Assembly: GCF_031456545.1 (NCBI RefSeq) | Contig: NZ_JAVDUV010000001.1 | Coordinates: 372,001-436,000 of the forward strand | Direction of reading: 5' to 3' | Source of the DNA: Agromyces sp. 3263 | GTDB lineage: Bacteria; Actinomycetota; Actinomycetes; Actinomycetales; Microbacteriaceae | DNA: 64,000 nt | Shown here: positions 1 through 8,599 of the stretch, piece by piece | Numbering within the stretch: the stretch's first letter is position 1 | Layout: every line of letters starts with the position of its first letter | Translations under genes and position numbers: made by a program | The notes under the pieces: model-generated | What the model saw: the letters and a program-made list of their open reading frames with translations, nothing else | Database searches by the model: none | What the model was told of the DNA's origin: nothing

Positions 1-98
1 GCGGGGAGTTCACGACCGTGCGTGGATGCCTCGCGCTGCCCCATCAGGGCATCGACGACGCCGAACTGCGCCTCGCGGTCGCGCTCGACGTCGGACAT
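1..98 (-). CDS. N-terminus of an unidentified protein, cut by the window edge
   Basis: An open frame reads leftward off the window from an ATG at 98-96 and stays open for all 32 visible codons. The peptide begins MSDVERDREAQFGVVDALMG, an Asp/Glu/Arg-rich start that I do not recognise. Codons are G/C-ending, as in neighbouring genes, and the frame diverges from the glycosyltransferase gene that follows, leaving a normal-sized intergenic gap. No clear Shine-Dalgarno sequence is visible. It could be a cell-wall sugar gene, judging only by its neighbours. Confidence 0.35.
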   Translation of the reverse strand, partial: MSDVERDREAQFGVVDALMGQREASTHGRELP

Positions 99-163
99 CT
101 GATGCTCGGAGCTCGAACTCCAGCCGGCCGCAGCGACCCCTTGACTCACCTGATCGGTTCCTC

Positions 164-191
164 TCGACTGACGACCGTGAACTACTCTAAT
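164..191 (+). promoter_or_regulatory. Probable promoter of the GT2 gene
   Basis: A TCGACT -35-like hexamer (164-169), a 16-base spacer and a TCTAAT -10-like hexamer (186-191) lie 47 bases before the chosen start codon. Each differs from the SigA consensus by one or two bases. This is the most A+T-rich stretch of the gap. Confidence 0.4.
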
Positions 192-238
192 GTCCGCGGC
201 ATCCGTCAACGCCCGGAGCCGCATTGGAAGGAATTCCC

Positions 239-1147
239 TTGGCTCATGTGATCGCCGTTGTGCCCCTCTACCGACCGGGCGACGACGTGGTGCCACGGCT
301 GCGCGCGCTGCGCGATCAGGTGGACTCGCTGATCGCCGTGGACGACGGCTCCGGCGACGAGGCGCACGCAGTGCTGCGCGATCTGGAAGCCGAGGGCATG
401 ACCGTGCTTCGCCTGTCACAGAACTCGGGCATCGCGTCAGCGCTCAACACGGGGGTACGACGGGCACTCGGCGACGGCGCGGACTTCGTTGTCAACGTCG
501 ACCAGGACAGCGACCTTCCGCCCGACTACGTGGCCATCGCCCTCGACGTGTTCTCCGCTGCCAGCCCGATCACCCGCATCGGCATCGTGTGCGTCGATGC
601 GGTCAACGGCGCGCCGGCACTCCCCACGTGGACGTCACCAGAGGGCTTCGGCCTCGTGCCCGAGGCCATTCAGACCGGATTCGTCATCGGCCGCGAATGC
701 CTGGAGGTCACGGGGCTGTTCGACGAGCGTCTCGTCATCGACACCGTGGACACGGAGTACTGCCTCCGCGCCCGCGACCGGGGCTTCCGGATCGCGATCG
801 CGCGCGGGACCGACATCCGGCATTCCATCGGACGCCGGGCCGAGCTTCGCCCGTTCGGCGTGCCGATGCGGCACCGGTCCGGACGCGTCGCGACGTACCA
901 GTACCACTCCCCGCTCCGGCGGTACTACATCGCCAGGAACAACGTCGACCTGATCCTCCGGAACGCGGCTCGTCGTCCGAGATGGGCGCTGACCGTGCTG
1001 AAGCGCGAGACCGGCGTCATGGTCGTCTCGATGATCAGCGGCCCGCAGCGCCTGGCGCAGGTCCTGGCCATCGGCACCGGCACCGTGCACGGCCTAATCC
1101 GACGCCGGGGCATGATCCCCACGTGGCTGAAGGCCCTGATCACCTGA
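239..1147 (+). CDS. GT2 family glycosyltransferase, rhamnosyltransferase-like
   Basis: A 302-residue inverting GT-A glycosyltransferase, most likely adding rhamnose or a similar deoxysugar from a dTDP-sugar to a wall polysaccharide at the inner membrane face. It opens with the nucleotide-sugar fold (VVPLYRPGDD, then VDDGS at residues 34-38) and carries DQDS at 88-91, the metal-binding variant usual in RfbF/WbbL-type rhamnosyltransferases. A later DTVDTEYCLRA stretch supplies the acidic catalytic-base region. The TTG start at 239 is chosen because GGAAGGA (226-232) sits just before it; a TTG at 224 lacks a ribosome site. It converges with the LCP gene, with 22 bases between them. The acceptor is unknown. 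Confidence 0.85.
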   Translation: MAHVIAVVPLYRPGDDVVPRLRALRDQVDSLIAVDDGSGDEAHAVLRDLEAEGMTVLRLSQNSGIASALNTGVRRALGDGADFVVNVDQDSDLPPDYVAIALDVFSAASPITRIGIVCVDAVNGAPALPTWTSPEGFGLVPEAIQTGFVIGRECLEVTGLFDERLVIDTVDTEYCLRARDRGFRIAIARGTDIRHSIGRRAELRPFGVPMRHRSGRVATYQYHSPLRRYYIARNNVDLILRNAARRPRWALTVLKRETGVMVVSMISGPQRLAQVLAIGTGTVHGLIRRRGMIPTWLKALIT

Positions 1148-1169
1148 CCCTCGACGCACGAGCGCGGCT

Positions 1170-2537
1170 TCAGCCCTCGGCCGGCTCCTCCGACGCGGGC
1201 GGGAACACGGCCTGCTGCACCAGCTGGCGGATGTACTCGTAGTCGGGATCCTCCGGATCCACGCCGTTGTCCGGGACGAGCGGCACGTCGATCACGGGCA
1301 GTTCCTTCGTCTTCGACGCGAGGTTGACGAAGTACCCGAGCATTCCCTGCGGCACGTCGGTCTTCACGACCTGCGACCCGGCCGCCGCGATCTCCTGGAA
1401 CTTCGAGAGCACGTTCGCCGCATTGAACTGCGCGAGCACCGCCTCCTGGAGCTGCAGCTGACGGGCCATCCGGTCGTAGTCGCTCGTGCCGTGGCGGGAC
1501 CGCGCGTACCAGAGCGCGTGGTAGCCGTCGAGATGCTGCTCCCCGGCAGGGATCCACTCCGCAACGGTGGTGAAGGTCTCGTCGGCGTGGATCGGCACGT
1601 CCTCGGGAACGTTGATCGTCACGCCGCCCAGCGCGTCGATGAGTTGCTGGAATCCCGCCATGTCGATCAGCACGTAGTACTGGATCGGGAGCCCGGTGAT
1701 CCCCTCCGCGGCATCCCGCATCGCCTCGATGCCCGGTTCGGAGCCGTGCGAGACCGCGTCGGGGTACATGTCGGGGCTCTTCAGCTCGACCTCGGTGTAG
1801 ATCGAGTTGAGCATGCAGACGTCCACCTCGCAGCCGTCGATGGCTCCGTATCCCTCTGGATAGACCGAATTCAGGGGCGAGTCCTCGTTGAAGGGGACGT
1901 CGACCATGTTGCGCGGGAGGCCGATGGTGACGGCCTGGCCCGTCTCCGCGTCGATGCTCACCACCCGGATGCTGTCGGGCCGGAGCCCGTCGCGATCTGG
2001 CCCGGCGTCGCCGCCGAGGAGGAGCACGTTGTAGCGGCCGTCGATGGGCGGCTCGCTCGGTCCGGCCACGAACACCGAGGAGAGGAATCCGCTCGCCGTC
2101 GTCGCGAGGTACGCGCCGTACGCAGCCGTGCCGGAGACGGCCACCATGAGCGCGACCGACGCCGCGGCGACCCATGCTCGCGCCGAGGGCGCGGTCTTGA
2201 CGAGGCGGACGAGGCGCAGGGTGTCGAGCGTGAGGATGGCCCACAGGACCGCGTAGAACACCAGGACGGCGGCCACCACCCACAGGGTGATCGAGGTCGA
2301 GAACAGCGTGTAGAGCACCGTGGGCCAGAGGATCCAGACGACGACGGCGGCGACGGCGAGGAACCAGAGCGTCAGGGTCGCCCCGAGTCCGAAGCGGCCC
2401 AGCTTTCGGTCGCCGGCGAGCACTTGCGCGGAGCCGGGGATGAGCACGTTGAGCACGATGAGCCACCACGCGCGGCGCGTCATGACCGTGCGGGAGGCGA
2501 CATCCGGGAAGCGGATCGGGCTTGCGGCGAGACTCAT
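1170..2537 (-). CDS. LCP family (LytR-CpsA-Psr) glycopolymer-peptidoglycan ligase
   Basis: A 455-residue membrane protein of the LCP family, which transfers lipid-linked wall glycopolymers onto peptidoglycan outside the cell. The first 150 residues hold about four hydrophobic segments (around 23-42, 51-71, 80-104 and 121-146), more than the single anchor of classic LCP proteins. The LCP catalytic domain begins near residue 168 ([11 protein letters not shown]) and contains the family signature [13 protein letters not shown] followed by [10 protein letters not shown], whose Asp and Arg residues bind the lipid pyrophosphate. A later [17 protein letters not shown] block is also typical. Its ATG overlaps the purE stop (ATGA), so the two are translationally coupled. 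Glycosyltransferases on either side fit a wall-polymer role. Confidence 0.9.
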   Translation of the reverse strand: MSLAASPIRFPDVASRTVMTRRAWWLIVLNVLIPGSAQVLAGDRKLGRFGLGATLTLWFLAVAAVVVWILWPTVLYTLFSTSITLWVVAAVLVFYAVLWAILTLDTLRLVRLVKTAPSARAWVAAASVALMVAVSGTAAYGAYLATTASGFLSSVFVAGPSEPPIDGRYNVLLLGGDAGPDRDGLRPDSIRVVSIDAETGQAVTIGLPRNMVDVPFNEDSPLNSVYPEGYGAIDGCEVDVCMLNSIYTEVELKSPDMYPDAVSHGSEPGIEAMRDAAEGITGLPIQYYVLIDMAGFQQLIDALGGVTINVPEDVPIHADETFTTVAEWIPAGEQHLDGYHALWYARSRHGTSDYDRMARQLQLQEAVLAQFNAANVLSKFQEIAAAGSQVVKTDVPQGMLGYFVNLASKTKELPVIDVPLVPDNGVDPEDPDYEYIRQLVQQAVFPPASEEPAEG

Positions 2538-3037
2538 CGGGTGGACTTGAGCCGTTCGTTCTTCTCCTCGACCAGGGCGGCGAGGGCGGTGGCGTAGTCG
2601 CCGAGGGCGGCGCTCAACGCGGCATCCGAGGTCGCGAGGATCTTCACGGCGATGAGGCCGGCGTTCTTCGCCCCGCCGATCGACACGGTCGCCACCGGGA
2701 CACCCGCCGGCATCTGCACGATCGAGAGCAGGGAGTCGAGCCCGTCGAGGCGCGACAGTGGCACGGGCACGCCCACGACGGGCAGGGTCGTGACCGAGGC
2801 GAGCATGCCCGGCAGGTGCGCCGCGCCCCCAGCGCCGGCGATGATCACCTTGAGGCCTCGGCCGGCTGCTTCCTTGCCGTAGGCGATCATCTTCTCGGGC
2901 GTGCGGTGCGCGGAGACCACCTCGACCTCGTGCGCGACGCCGAATTCGTCGAGCAGTTCGGATGCCTCGCGCATCACGTTCCAATCGGAGTCGGAACCCA
3001 TCACGACGCCCACGAGCGGGGTGGTTGCTGCAGTCAC
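2534..3037 (-). CDS. purE: 5-(carboxyamino)imidazole ribonucleotide mutase
   Basis: PurE converts N5-carboxyaminoimidazole ribonucleotide to 4-carboxy-AIR in purine synthesis; the substrate comes from PurK, encoded nearby at 4331-5461. The 167-residue length is normal for class I PurE. The nucleotide-binding loop GSDSDW is near residue 14, SAHRTP with the catalytic His near residue 43, and [11 protein letters not shown] later. The start is GTG at 3037, preceded six bases upstream by a TACACT -10 element, so the message is probably leaderless. The gene runs into the LCP gene with an ATGA overlap. Unusually, purE and purK are separated by an intact gene on the other strand. Confidence 0.96.
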   Translation of the reverse strand: MTAATTPLVGVVMGSDSDWNVMREASELLDEFGVAHEVEVVSAHRTPEKMIAYGKEAAGRGLKVIIAGAGGAAHLPGMLASVTTLPVVGVPVPLSRLDGLDSLLSIVQMPAGVPVATVSIGGAKNAGLIAVKILATSDAALSAALGDYATALAALVEEKNERLKSTR

Positions 3038-3043
3038 CCGATG

Positions 3044-3049
3044 AGTGTA
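3044..3049 (-). promoter_or_regulatory. -10 element of leaderless purE
   Basis: Read on the minus strand, TACACT is followed by six bases and the GTG start of purE. This spacing puts the transcription start at or next to the start codon. Confidence 0.5.
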
Positions 3050-3167
3050 GACGGCCGCACTGGCAGTTCACCGAAGGCTCGCAGGGGGCATCCCGGTGCT
3101 CTCCACAGGGCACGGCTGGTGATCAGCAGCTGCCGATAGATTGAACGGGAACAGGAGGCGAGCGGAC

Positions 3168-4307
3168 ATGACCACACGGCTGCGCGTCGTCGTCGACCAG
3201 TTGGCGGCTCCGGTGCCCGGCGCGATCGGGAGGTACACCCTCGACCTCACGCGAGCGCTCATCGCGACGACCCCGGTGGACTGCGAGGTCGCCGGCATCG
3301 TCTCGTCGTCGCCCCCCGCCGACTACGAGCGCATCGAAGCCGAGCTGCCCGGCCTCGCCGACCTGTACCGCACCTCCCTCGCCCGCCGCGAGCTCGCCGC
3401 CGCGTGGCAGATGGGCCTGACGACATCGCCGGGCGGCGGCATCATCCACTCCACGAGCCTGTTCGCGCCGCTGCGCAAGCATGACCGCGCGAGCGGGAAC
3501 CAGGTCGTCGTGACGGTGCACGACACGATGGCGACGACGCATCCCGAGTCCCTGTCCACCGCCGAGGGGGCGTGGCGGAGGGCGATGCTCAAGCGGGCGT
3601 GGAAGCATGCCGACGCCGTCGTGGTCTCCACGCACGCCCTCGCCGGGCGAGTCGGCGATCTCCACGACTTCGGAGACCGCATCCGCGTCATCAGCTCGGC
3701 CGCACGGTCCGGGCTCACTGTTCCGGCGGATGCCGAGCGGCGACTCGAAGCGCTCGGACTTCCGCGCGCGTATCTCATGACGGTCGGCTCGCTCGAGCCT
3801 CACCGGGGCGTCGGCGACGTGCTCGCCGCCCTCGGACGACTCGGCATGCCCGAGCTTCCGCTGGCCGTGATCGGCCCACGCGAATGGGGCGAGCAGCAGC
3901 TCGCGAACGTGGCCGAGGAGTCGGGACTCCGTCGCGGCATGGTGCAGTCGTTCGACACGCTGTCCGATGAGGATCTCGCAGTCGTGCTCGGGGGCGCCAC
4001 GGCCTTCATCGCGCCGAGGCACGAGGAGGGCGACCCTGCCACGCTCATCGAGGCGTTCTCGCTCGGCACGCCCGTCATCCACTCGGACATCCCCGAGTAC
4101 GTCGAGACGGCGGCGGGAGCGGGACTCGCGGTTGCGGTCGGCGTCGCCGGGGAGGGGTACGTGAATCGCCTCGCCGCGGCGATCTCGACGGTCGTGACCG
4201 ATAAGAAGATCGCCGAGCGGCTCTCGATCGCCGGGCATGACCGCGCTCGCGCCTTCAGCTGGCGCGACTCCGCCGAGCGGGTCTGGCAGCTGCACGCCGA
4301 CCTGTAA
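3168..4307 (+). CDS. GT4 family glycosyltransferase
   Basis: A 379-residue GT-B glycosyltransferase of the GT4 group. Residues 1-190 form the acceptor half (VVDQLAAPVPGAIGRYTLDL, with the glycine-rich turn; later VTVHDTM). The donor-binding half carries the usual YLMTVGSLEPHRG strand and ends with the E-x7-E type signature in AFIAPRHEEGDPATLIEAF followed by LGTPVIHSD. It probably adds a sugar to a lipid-linked or wall glycan in the cytoplasm; donor and acceptor cannot be told. The ATG at 3168 follows AGGAGGCG. It lies alone on the plus strand between purE and purK and converges with purK, which suggests insertion into an ancestral purK-purE operon. Confidence 0.85.
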   Translation: MTTRLRVVVDQLAAPVPGAIGRYTLDLTRALIATTPVDCEVAGIVSSSPPADYERIEAELPGLADLYRTSLARRELAAAWQMGLTTSPGGGIIHSTSLFAPLRKHDRASGNQVVVTVHDTMATTHPESLSTAEGAWRRAMLKRAWKHADAVVVSTHALAGRVGDLHDFGDRIRVISSAARSGLTVPADAERRLEALGLPRAYLMTVGSLEPHRGVGDVLAALGRLGMPELPLAVIGPREWGEQQLANVAEESGLRRGMVQSFDTLSDEDLAVVLGGATAFIAPRHEEGDPATLIEAFSLGTPVIHSDIPEYVETAAGAGLAVAVGVAGEGYVNRLAAAISTVVTDKKIAERLSIAGHDRARAFSWRDSAERVWQLHADL

Positions 4308-4330
4308 CGCCGCAGCCGCGTGCTGCCCGC

Positions 4331-5461
4331 TCAGTCCTGGAAGACCGCCGCCGCGGCGCGGGCCTCGTAGACGACGTCGTCGAGGTCGTCGCCGGTCGCC
4401 GTGACATGGCCGACCTTGCGGCCCGGTCGCGGCGCCTTGCCGTAGTTGTGCAGCTTCACGGTGGGGTGCCCGGCGAGCGCATCGGGGTAGCGGTCGGCGA
4501 GGGTGCCCTCGGCCGGTCCGCCGAGCACGTTGACCATGACCGACCACGCCTCGTGGCTGCCGGTGCCGCCGAGGGGCAGGTCGAGGACCGCGCGCAGGTG
4601 CTGCTCGAACTGGCCGGTCGTCGAGCCGTCCATCGACCAGTGTCCGCTGTTGTGCGGCCGCATGGCGAGCTCGTTCACGAGGACCCGATCGTCGGTCGTC
4701 TCGAAGAGCTCGACGGCGAGCACGCCGGTGACGCCGAGCCCCTCGGCGATCGAGATCGCGACATCCGCGGCCACGTCCGACAGTCGACCGGCTGAGTGCG
4801 GCGCCGGCGCGATGACCTCGCTGCACACGCCCCCGACCTGCACGGTCTCGACGACCGGCCAGGCGACGATCTCACCCGACGGTCGGCGCGCCACGAGCTG
4901 GGCCAGCTCACGGCGGAAATCGACGAGCTCCTCGACGAGGAGCGCCCCGCCGCGGCCGTCCTCGGCGACGGTCGTGAACCACTCCGCCACCTCGGCCGCA
5001 GCGCGGACGACGCGCACGCCCTTGCCGTCGTAGCCGCCGCGCGGCGTCTTCACCACCGCCGACCCGCCGTGGTCGCGGATGAAGTCGTCGAGCTCGTCGG
5101 TGGTCTGCACGCGCGCCCAGTCGGGCACCGGCAGGCCCAGCTCCGAGAGGCGCTCGCGCATGAGCAGCTTGTCCTGTGCGAAGCGGAGCGCGTCAGGCCC
5201 CGGGTGCACGTGGATGCCGGCGTCGACGAGACGCCGCAGCACGTCCTGCGGCACGTGCTCGTGGTCGAAGGTCACCACGTCGACGCCCCGCGCGAATTCG
5301 AGCACCGTCTCGGCGTCGGTGTAGTCGCCCACCCGGTCGGCCGCCAGCGCCGCCGACATGCCGTCGGCCTCGGCCAGGACCCGGAGCTCCACCCCGAGCT
5401 CGATCGCCGCGGGAATCATCATCCGGGCGAGCTGCCCGCCGCCGATCACTCCGACCCGCAC
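4331..5461 (-). CDS. purK: 5-(carboxyamino)imidazole ribonucleotide synthase
   Basis: PurK is the ATP-grasp enzyme that carboxylates aminoimidazole ribonucleotide with bicarbonate; PurE then rearranges the product. The 376-residue protein begins with the Rossmann-like GVIGGGQLARMM. It has DFRRELAQLVAR and VVKTPRGGYDGKG for ATP binding and NELAMRPHNSGHWSMD for metal and substrate contacts. The start is GTG at 5461. No good Shine-Dalgarno sequence is seen, and no TANNNT at leaderless spacing either. It diverges from the gtrA-like gene. Confidence 0.96.
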   Translation of the reverse strand: MRVGVIGGGQLARMMIPAAIELGVELRVLAEADGMSAALAADRVGDYTDAETVLEFARGVDVVTFDHEHVPQDVLRRLVDAGIHVHPGPDALRFAQDKLLMRERLSELGLPVPDWARVQTTDELDDFIRDHGGSAVVKTPRGGYDGKGVRVVRAAAEVAEWFTTVAEDGRGGALLVEELVDFRRELAQLVARRPSGEIVAWPVVETVQVGGVCSEVIAPAPHSAGRLSDVAADVAISIAEGLGVTGVLAVELFETTDDRVLVNELAMRPHNSGHWSMDGSTTGQFEQHLRAVLDLPLGGTGSHEAWSVMVNVLGGPAEGTLADRYPDALAGHPTVKLHNYGKAPRPGRKVGHVTATGDDLDDVVYEARAAAAVFQD

Positions 5462-5540
5462 CCGTGCACTCCATTCGCCGTCGTCCGTCGATGCGCCGCT
5501 GCGAGGGCGCCTCGTTCAGTCTAGGCCGAGGCCGACGACA

Positions 5541-5546
5541 TAGGAT
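5541..5546 (+). promoter_or_regulatory. -10 element of a leaderless gtrA-like message
   Basis: TAGGAT is followed by six bases and GTG at 5553. No Shine-Dalgarno sequence is present. Confidence 0.5.
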
Positions 5547-5552
5547 GTGGCG

Positions 5553-6212
5553 GTGTCCACACGAGTCGGCAGCGCCTTCGCCCGCCTCTGGCACGGGCTC
5601 CTCGCGTACGTCGTGAAGTTCGGCGTGGTCGGGCTCATCGGCCTGGTGATCGACGTCACGCTCTTCAACCTGCTGCGGCTCGGGGTCTTCGGCGACGATC
5701 ACTGGGCGCAGTCCGCGATCGGCGCGAAGACCATCTCGACGAGCGTCGCGATCGTCTTCAACTGGCTGGGCAACCGCTACTGGACCTTCCGGGCGCACCG
5801 CCGGCGGAACTACGTGCGCGAGTTCATCGAGTACACCATCGTGTCCGTCGGCGGCATGCTCATCTCGTTGGGCTGCCTGTGGATCACCCACCACTGGCTC
5901 GGATACACCAGCCTGCTCGCCGACAACATCTCCACGAACGTCGTCGGCCTCGCGCTCGGCACGGCCTTCCGATTCGTGCTCTACCGCTACTGGGTCTACG
6001 GGCAGCATCGCAGCGACGGCCTGTCGAACCTCGACCGGGTCGAGGAGGCGCAGCGCGCCATCTTCGAAGAGCCCGACGAAGCTTCGGATCGCACGAGAGC
6101 GACGGATGCCGCGACGACGACGGATGCCCCGGCGACGAGTGCCGCCGAGATCACTCCTCCACGAGCGCCGTCGGCTGGAACCACGGCGGGTACACCGCGA
6201 CGCGGGTCCTGA
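5553..6212 (+). CDS. GtrA-like flippase or membrane protein
   Basis: A 219-residue GtrA/DPMS family protein. The family includes proposed flippases for polyprenyl-phosphate sugars and accessory proteins in wall polysaccharide decoration. Four transmembrane helices span roughly residues 15-160, with the typical KFGVVGLIGLVIDVTLFNLL opening, FNWLGNRYWTF at the second/third helix junction and FVLYRYWVYG at the end of the fourth. The last 55 residues are an Ala/Thr/Asp-rich cytoplasmic tail. GTG at 5553 is preferred over GTG at 5547 because of the leaderless -10 spacing. Its 3' end overlaps the convergent DarT-like gene by 62 bases. Confidence 0.85.
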   Translation: MSTRVGSAFARLWHGLLAYVVKFGVVGLIGLVIDVTLFNLLRLGVFGDDHWAQSAIGAKTISTSVAIVFNWLGNRYWTFRAHRRRNYVREFIEYTIVSVGGMLISLGCLWITHHWLGYTSLLADNISTNVVGLALGTAFRFVLYRYWVYGQHRSDGLSNLDRVEEAQRAIFEEPDEASDRTRATDAATTTDAPATSAAEITPPRAPSAGTTAGTPRRGS

Positions 6213-7044
6213 GGCCGACCGCGTCGAGCGCCGTGCGCACCCGGTCGCGGACCCGGTCGTTCCCGACCGCGATGAGCAGCACGCGCTCGAGCGGCAGTGA
6301 CTCCCGCACGAGGAACTCGGCGGACAGCATGCGCGACCCCTCCTCCTCGCGATGCAGTCGCTGCAGCATCCGGAGCACGTCGGGCCACTCGGATGCCGCG
6401 GCCACGCCGCCCGCCGCGGCGTCGGCGTCGGTGACGACCACCGTTCCCGCCGTGTCGGTTCGCGCCCCGACGGCGCTGGCGACGGAGCTCACGAGGATCA
6501 CGTGGTCGGCCGGCTGGCGCTCGACGGCCCCGGGCGCGAGACGCGGATCGGGCGTCGCGGTGCGGATGGCGTTCCAGACGTGCGCGTCGGTGGAGAGCAG
6601 GAACGGCACGTAATCGGCGACGACGGCGTCGACGTGGTCGATGGGGGCGGCACGGCGGAACGCGCGCGCGTCGGGCGCCGAGAGGTCGACGGCGGGCGCC
6701 GCACCGGCCCCGTCGGCGAGCAGCGCGCCCTCGCCGAGGATGGACGCGAGGTTGTCGACGTGGGTCAGGTGGTAGATGCGGACCGTCTTGGGATCGACGG
6801 GCGTGCCGGCCGCGGGCGCTCCGGCCCGGGCACTCCCCGGGACCCGCGCGGCGGGGCGCGCCGGACGCGCGGCCCGCGTGCCGTCGGCGTTCCGGGTGCG
6901 CGGAGCGACGACCACCGGCTTGGGCTCGGGCTCCTTCGGCGGGAAGCAGATGGCGCAGAGGCCGTCATCGAAACCGTGGATGCATTCGTCGGCCAACTGG
7001 AACCCTTCATCATGCGGCTCGCGCTCGGGGGCGCACGAGACCAC
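6151..7044 (-). CDS. DarT-like (DUF4433) putative ADP-ribosyltransferase, no DarG partner
   Basis: A 297-residue protein whose second half matches the DarT/DUF4433 fold. Family members use NAD+ to ADP-ribosylate thymidine in single-stranded DNA. Residues 88-108 give RIYHLTHVDNLASILGEG, the conserved entry strand with His92 and His95; ADYVPFLL is at 143-150. Glu243 in SAEFLV is the best candidate catalytic glutamate. The N-terminus has a possible zinc knuckle (Cys21-x-His23, Cys30-x2-Cys33) and a Pro/Ala-rich linker (37-86). Canonical DarT sits beside DarG, a macrodomain antitoxin; neither neighbour here (GtrA-like, PH-domain) is one. It may be an inactive or housekeeping derivative. The GTG start follows TAACGT by six bases, so it is probably leaderless. 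Confidence 0.75.
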   Translation of the reverse strand: MVSCAPEREPHDEGFQLADECIHGFDDGLCAICFPPKEPEPKPVVVAPRTRNADGTRAARPARPAARVPGSARAGAPAAGTPVDPKTVRIYHLTHVDNLASILGEGALLADGAGAAPAVDLSAPDARAFRRAAPIDHVDAVVADYVPFLLSTDAHVWNAIRTATPDPRLAPGAVERQPADHVILVSSVASAVGARTDTAGTVVVTDADAAAGGVAAASEWPDVLRMLQRLHREEEGSRMLSAEFLVRESLPLERVLLIAVGNDRVRDRVRTALDAVGLRTRVAVYPPWFQPTALVEE

Positions 7045-7050
7045 CTGTCT

Positions 7051-7056
7051 ACGTTA
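7051..7056 (-). promoter_or_regulatory. -10 element of the leaderless DarT-like gene
   Basis: On the minus strand TAACGT is followed by six bases and the GTG start at 7044. Confidence 0.5.
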
Positions 7057-7130
7057 CGTCCTCCGGGCGCCCGCCGCCGCACCACGTGGAAAGAACGGCG
7101 CCATCGGGCGATCGGCGGACTGCGATCGGC

Positions 7131-7691
7131 TCAGCGCCCGCCCCACGCGACGGTGTCGCCGTCGGCGTTCGACTGATCCGCGCGGCGCCGGTCGGCCACG
7201 TGCGAGCGCGCCTCGTCCATGAGCTCCTGGAGCGCGGCCTGTACCTGGAACGGCTTCGGCACGTCGGCGATCACGAACGGATGCTCGTGCCCGGTGTTGA
7301 TGCGCACGTCGCCCGACCCGAACGCGCTCTGCCCCCACGTGCGACGCACGACCACGTCGTACCCGCGACTGTGCAGCAACTCCCGGCGCACGCGCGCGAA
7401 CAGGCCGCTGCGGGAGATGACCCGCCGGGTGGTGATCGTGGTCCGCCGGGCGAGCCAGGCGAGGAACGGAAGGATGCACCCGAGCACCAGGACGAGCAGG
7501 CCGACCCCGACGACGGCGAGCTGCTGCCAGAGCTCGGGCAGCACGAAGACCCCGTAGGTTCCGGCGCCCGCGACCACGACGAGCAGCGCTGCCGGCACGA
7601 TGAGCACTCGCGCATGCCGCCGCAGCCGTGCGACGACGCGCTCGGCCGGCATCGCCGGCGGAACGGCGGGCTGCGGCACGGCTGGGCTCAT
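7131..7691 (-). CDS. PH domain (bPH2/DUF304-like) membrane protein
   Basis: A 186-residue protein with two hydrophobic helices around residues 29-50 and 57-80, followed by a bacterial pleckstrin-homology-like domain that starts RRTTITTRRVISRSGLFARVR. That is the usual TM-TM-bPH2 architecture. A ValArgArgThrTrpGlyGln region and a DVRINTGHEHPFVIADVP strand pair complete the domain. Such proteins are common next to birA in actinobacteria; their function is not established. The ATG lies nine bases beyond the birA stop codon, so the two are probably co-transcribed. The last 25 residues are polar and probably disordered. Confidence 0.8.
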   Translation of the reverse strand: MSPAVPQPAVPPAMPAERVVARLRRHARVLIVPAALLVVVAGAGTYGVFVLPELWQQLAVVGVGLLVLVLGCILPFLAWLARRTTITTRRVISRSGLFARVRRELLHSRGYDVVVRRTWGQSAFGSGDVRINTGHEHPFVIADVPKPFQVQAALQELMDEARSHVADRRRADQSNADGDTVAWGGR

Positions 7692-7698
7692 ACGCCCA

Positions 7699-8544
7699 TT
7701 AATACCTCAGGTGCGTGACGTCCCCGGCGGCGACAGCCTGCAGCTCCCCATTCCCGTCGCGGACGACCAGCCGGCCGTCGCGGTCGAGGCGCTCGGCGAC
7801 CCCGAGGAGCTCCCGTCCGCCGGGCAGCTCGACGCGAACGTCCGTTCCCAGGGTGCCGCAGAGGGCGCTGACCCGGTCGGCGATGCCGCTCGCCGCGGCA
7901 TCCGCCCCGTGCTCGGAGAACGCCCGCACGAGCCCGAGGAAGGTGCCCAGGTAGTCGGCGAGCACCCGGTCGGCGTGCGGCGGCACGCCGGTCACGAGCT
8001 GCAGCGACGTGGACGTGAGCGTGGGCAGGTCGTGCTCGTCGAGGGTGAGGTTCAGGCCCGCGCCCACGATCACCGCGCCGGCCCCGGGCAGCAGCTCCGA
8101 GAGGATGCCGCAGACCTTGTAGTCCGAGACGAGCACGTCGTTCGGCCACTTGAGTGCCACGTCGACGCCGCCGCTGCGGTCGTCCTCGTCGGCGTCGAGC
8201 ACCGCGGATGCCGCGGCATCGACCTCGCGTCGCACCGCCTCCGTCATGGCGGCGCCGGCGATGAGCGGGATCCAGCCGTACGCGTCGGCGGGGAACTCCG
8301 CCCCGCCCGGGAGCGCCGGACGCAGGAGCACGGAGATCGCGAGCGCCTTGCCCGTCGGGGCGAGCCAGACGCGACCGAGACGCCCGCGCCCGCGGGTCTG
8401 GTCGTCGGTGACGATCACCGATCCGTGCGGCCAGGCCGCCGCCTCAGGGCCGGCGGCGGCGGCGCGGAGGTCGTCGTTGGTGGAGCCGGTCGACGCGAGG
8501 AACTCGAGGCGCGGCACCGCCGCGCGGCTGAGCGGAAGGTCCAT
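7699..8544 (-). CDS. birA: Biotin-[acetyl-CoA carboxylase] ligase
   Basis: BirA makes biotinyl-AMP and transfers biotin to the carrier lysine of acyl-CoA carboxylase; the target here is AccA (15977-17761). The 281-residue protein lacks the N-terminal DNA-binding domain of E. coli BirA, so it should be a pure ligase without repressor activity. Visible motifs are STNDDLRA, QTRGRGRLGRVW (the biotinyl-AMP loop), KWPNDVLV and CGILSEL; a small C-terminal SH3-like domain closes the protein. The ATG at 8544 is used because the frame upstream looks non-coding. It diverges from pccB and precedes the PH-domain gene. Confidence 0.93.
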   Translation of the reverse strand: MDLPLSRAAVPRLEFLASTGSTNDDLRAAAAGPEAAAWPHGSVIVTDDQTRGRGRLGRVWLAPTGKALAISVLLRPALPGGAEFPADAYGWIPLIAGAAMTEAVRREVDAAASAVLDADEDDRSGGVDVALKWPNDVLVSDYKVCGILSELLPGAGAVIVGAGLNLTLDEHDLPTLTSTSLQLVTGVPPHADRVLADYLGTFLGLVRAFSEHGADAAASGIADRVSALCGTLGTDVRVELPGGRELLGVAERLDRDGRLVVRDGNGELQAVAAGDVTHLRY

Positions 8545-8599
8545 GCCGACAGTCTCCCAGTTCCGTGCGTGACGGGAATGCACCACGTCACCGGGCGGA

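Noticed and set aside
18..251. 77-codon plus-strand frame at the left edge
   Set aside because: It overlaps the divergent minus-strand frame, the promoter and the ribosome site of the GT2 gene, and resembles no family.
190..1242. Arg-rich 350-codon frame overlapping the GT2 gene
   Set aside because: Shadow frame; the glycosyltransferase motifs are in the other frame.
6151..8544. DarTG toxin-antitoxin operon
   Set aside because: The neighbouring PH-domain and BirA proteins lack any macrodomain motif, so no DarG is present here.
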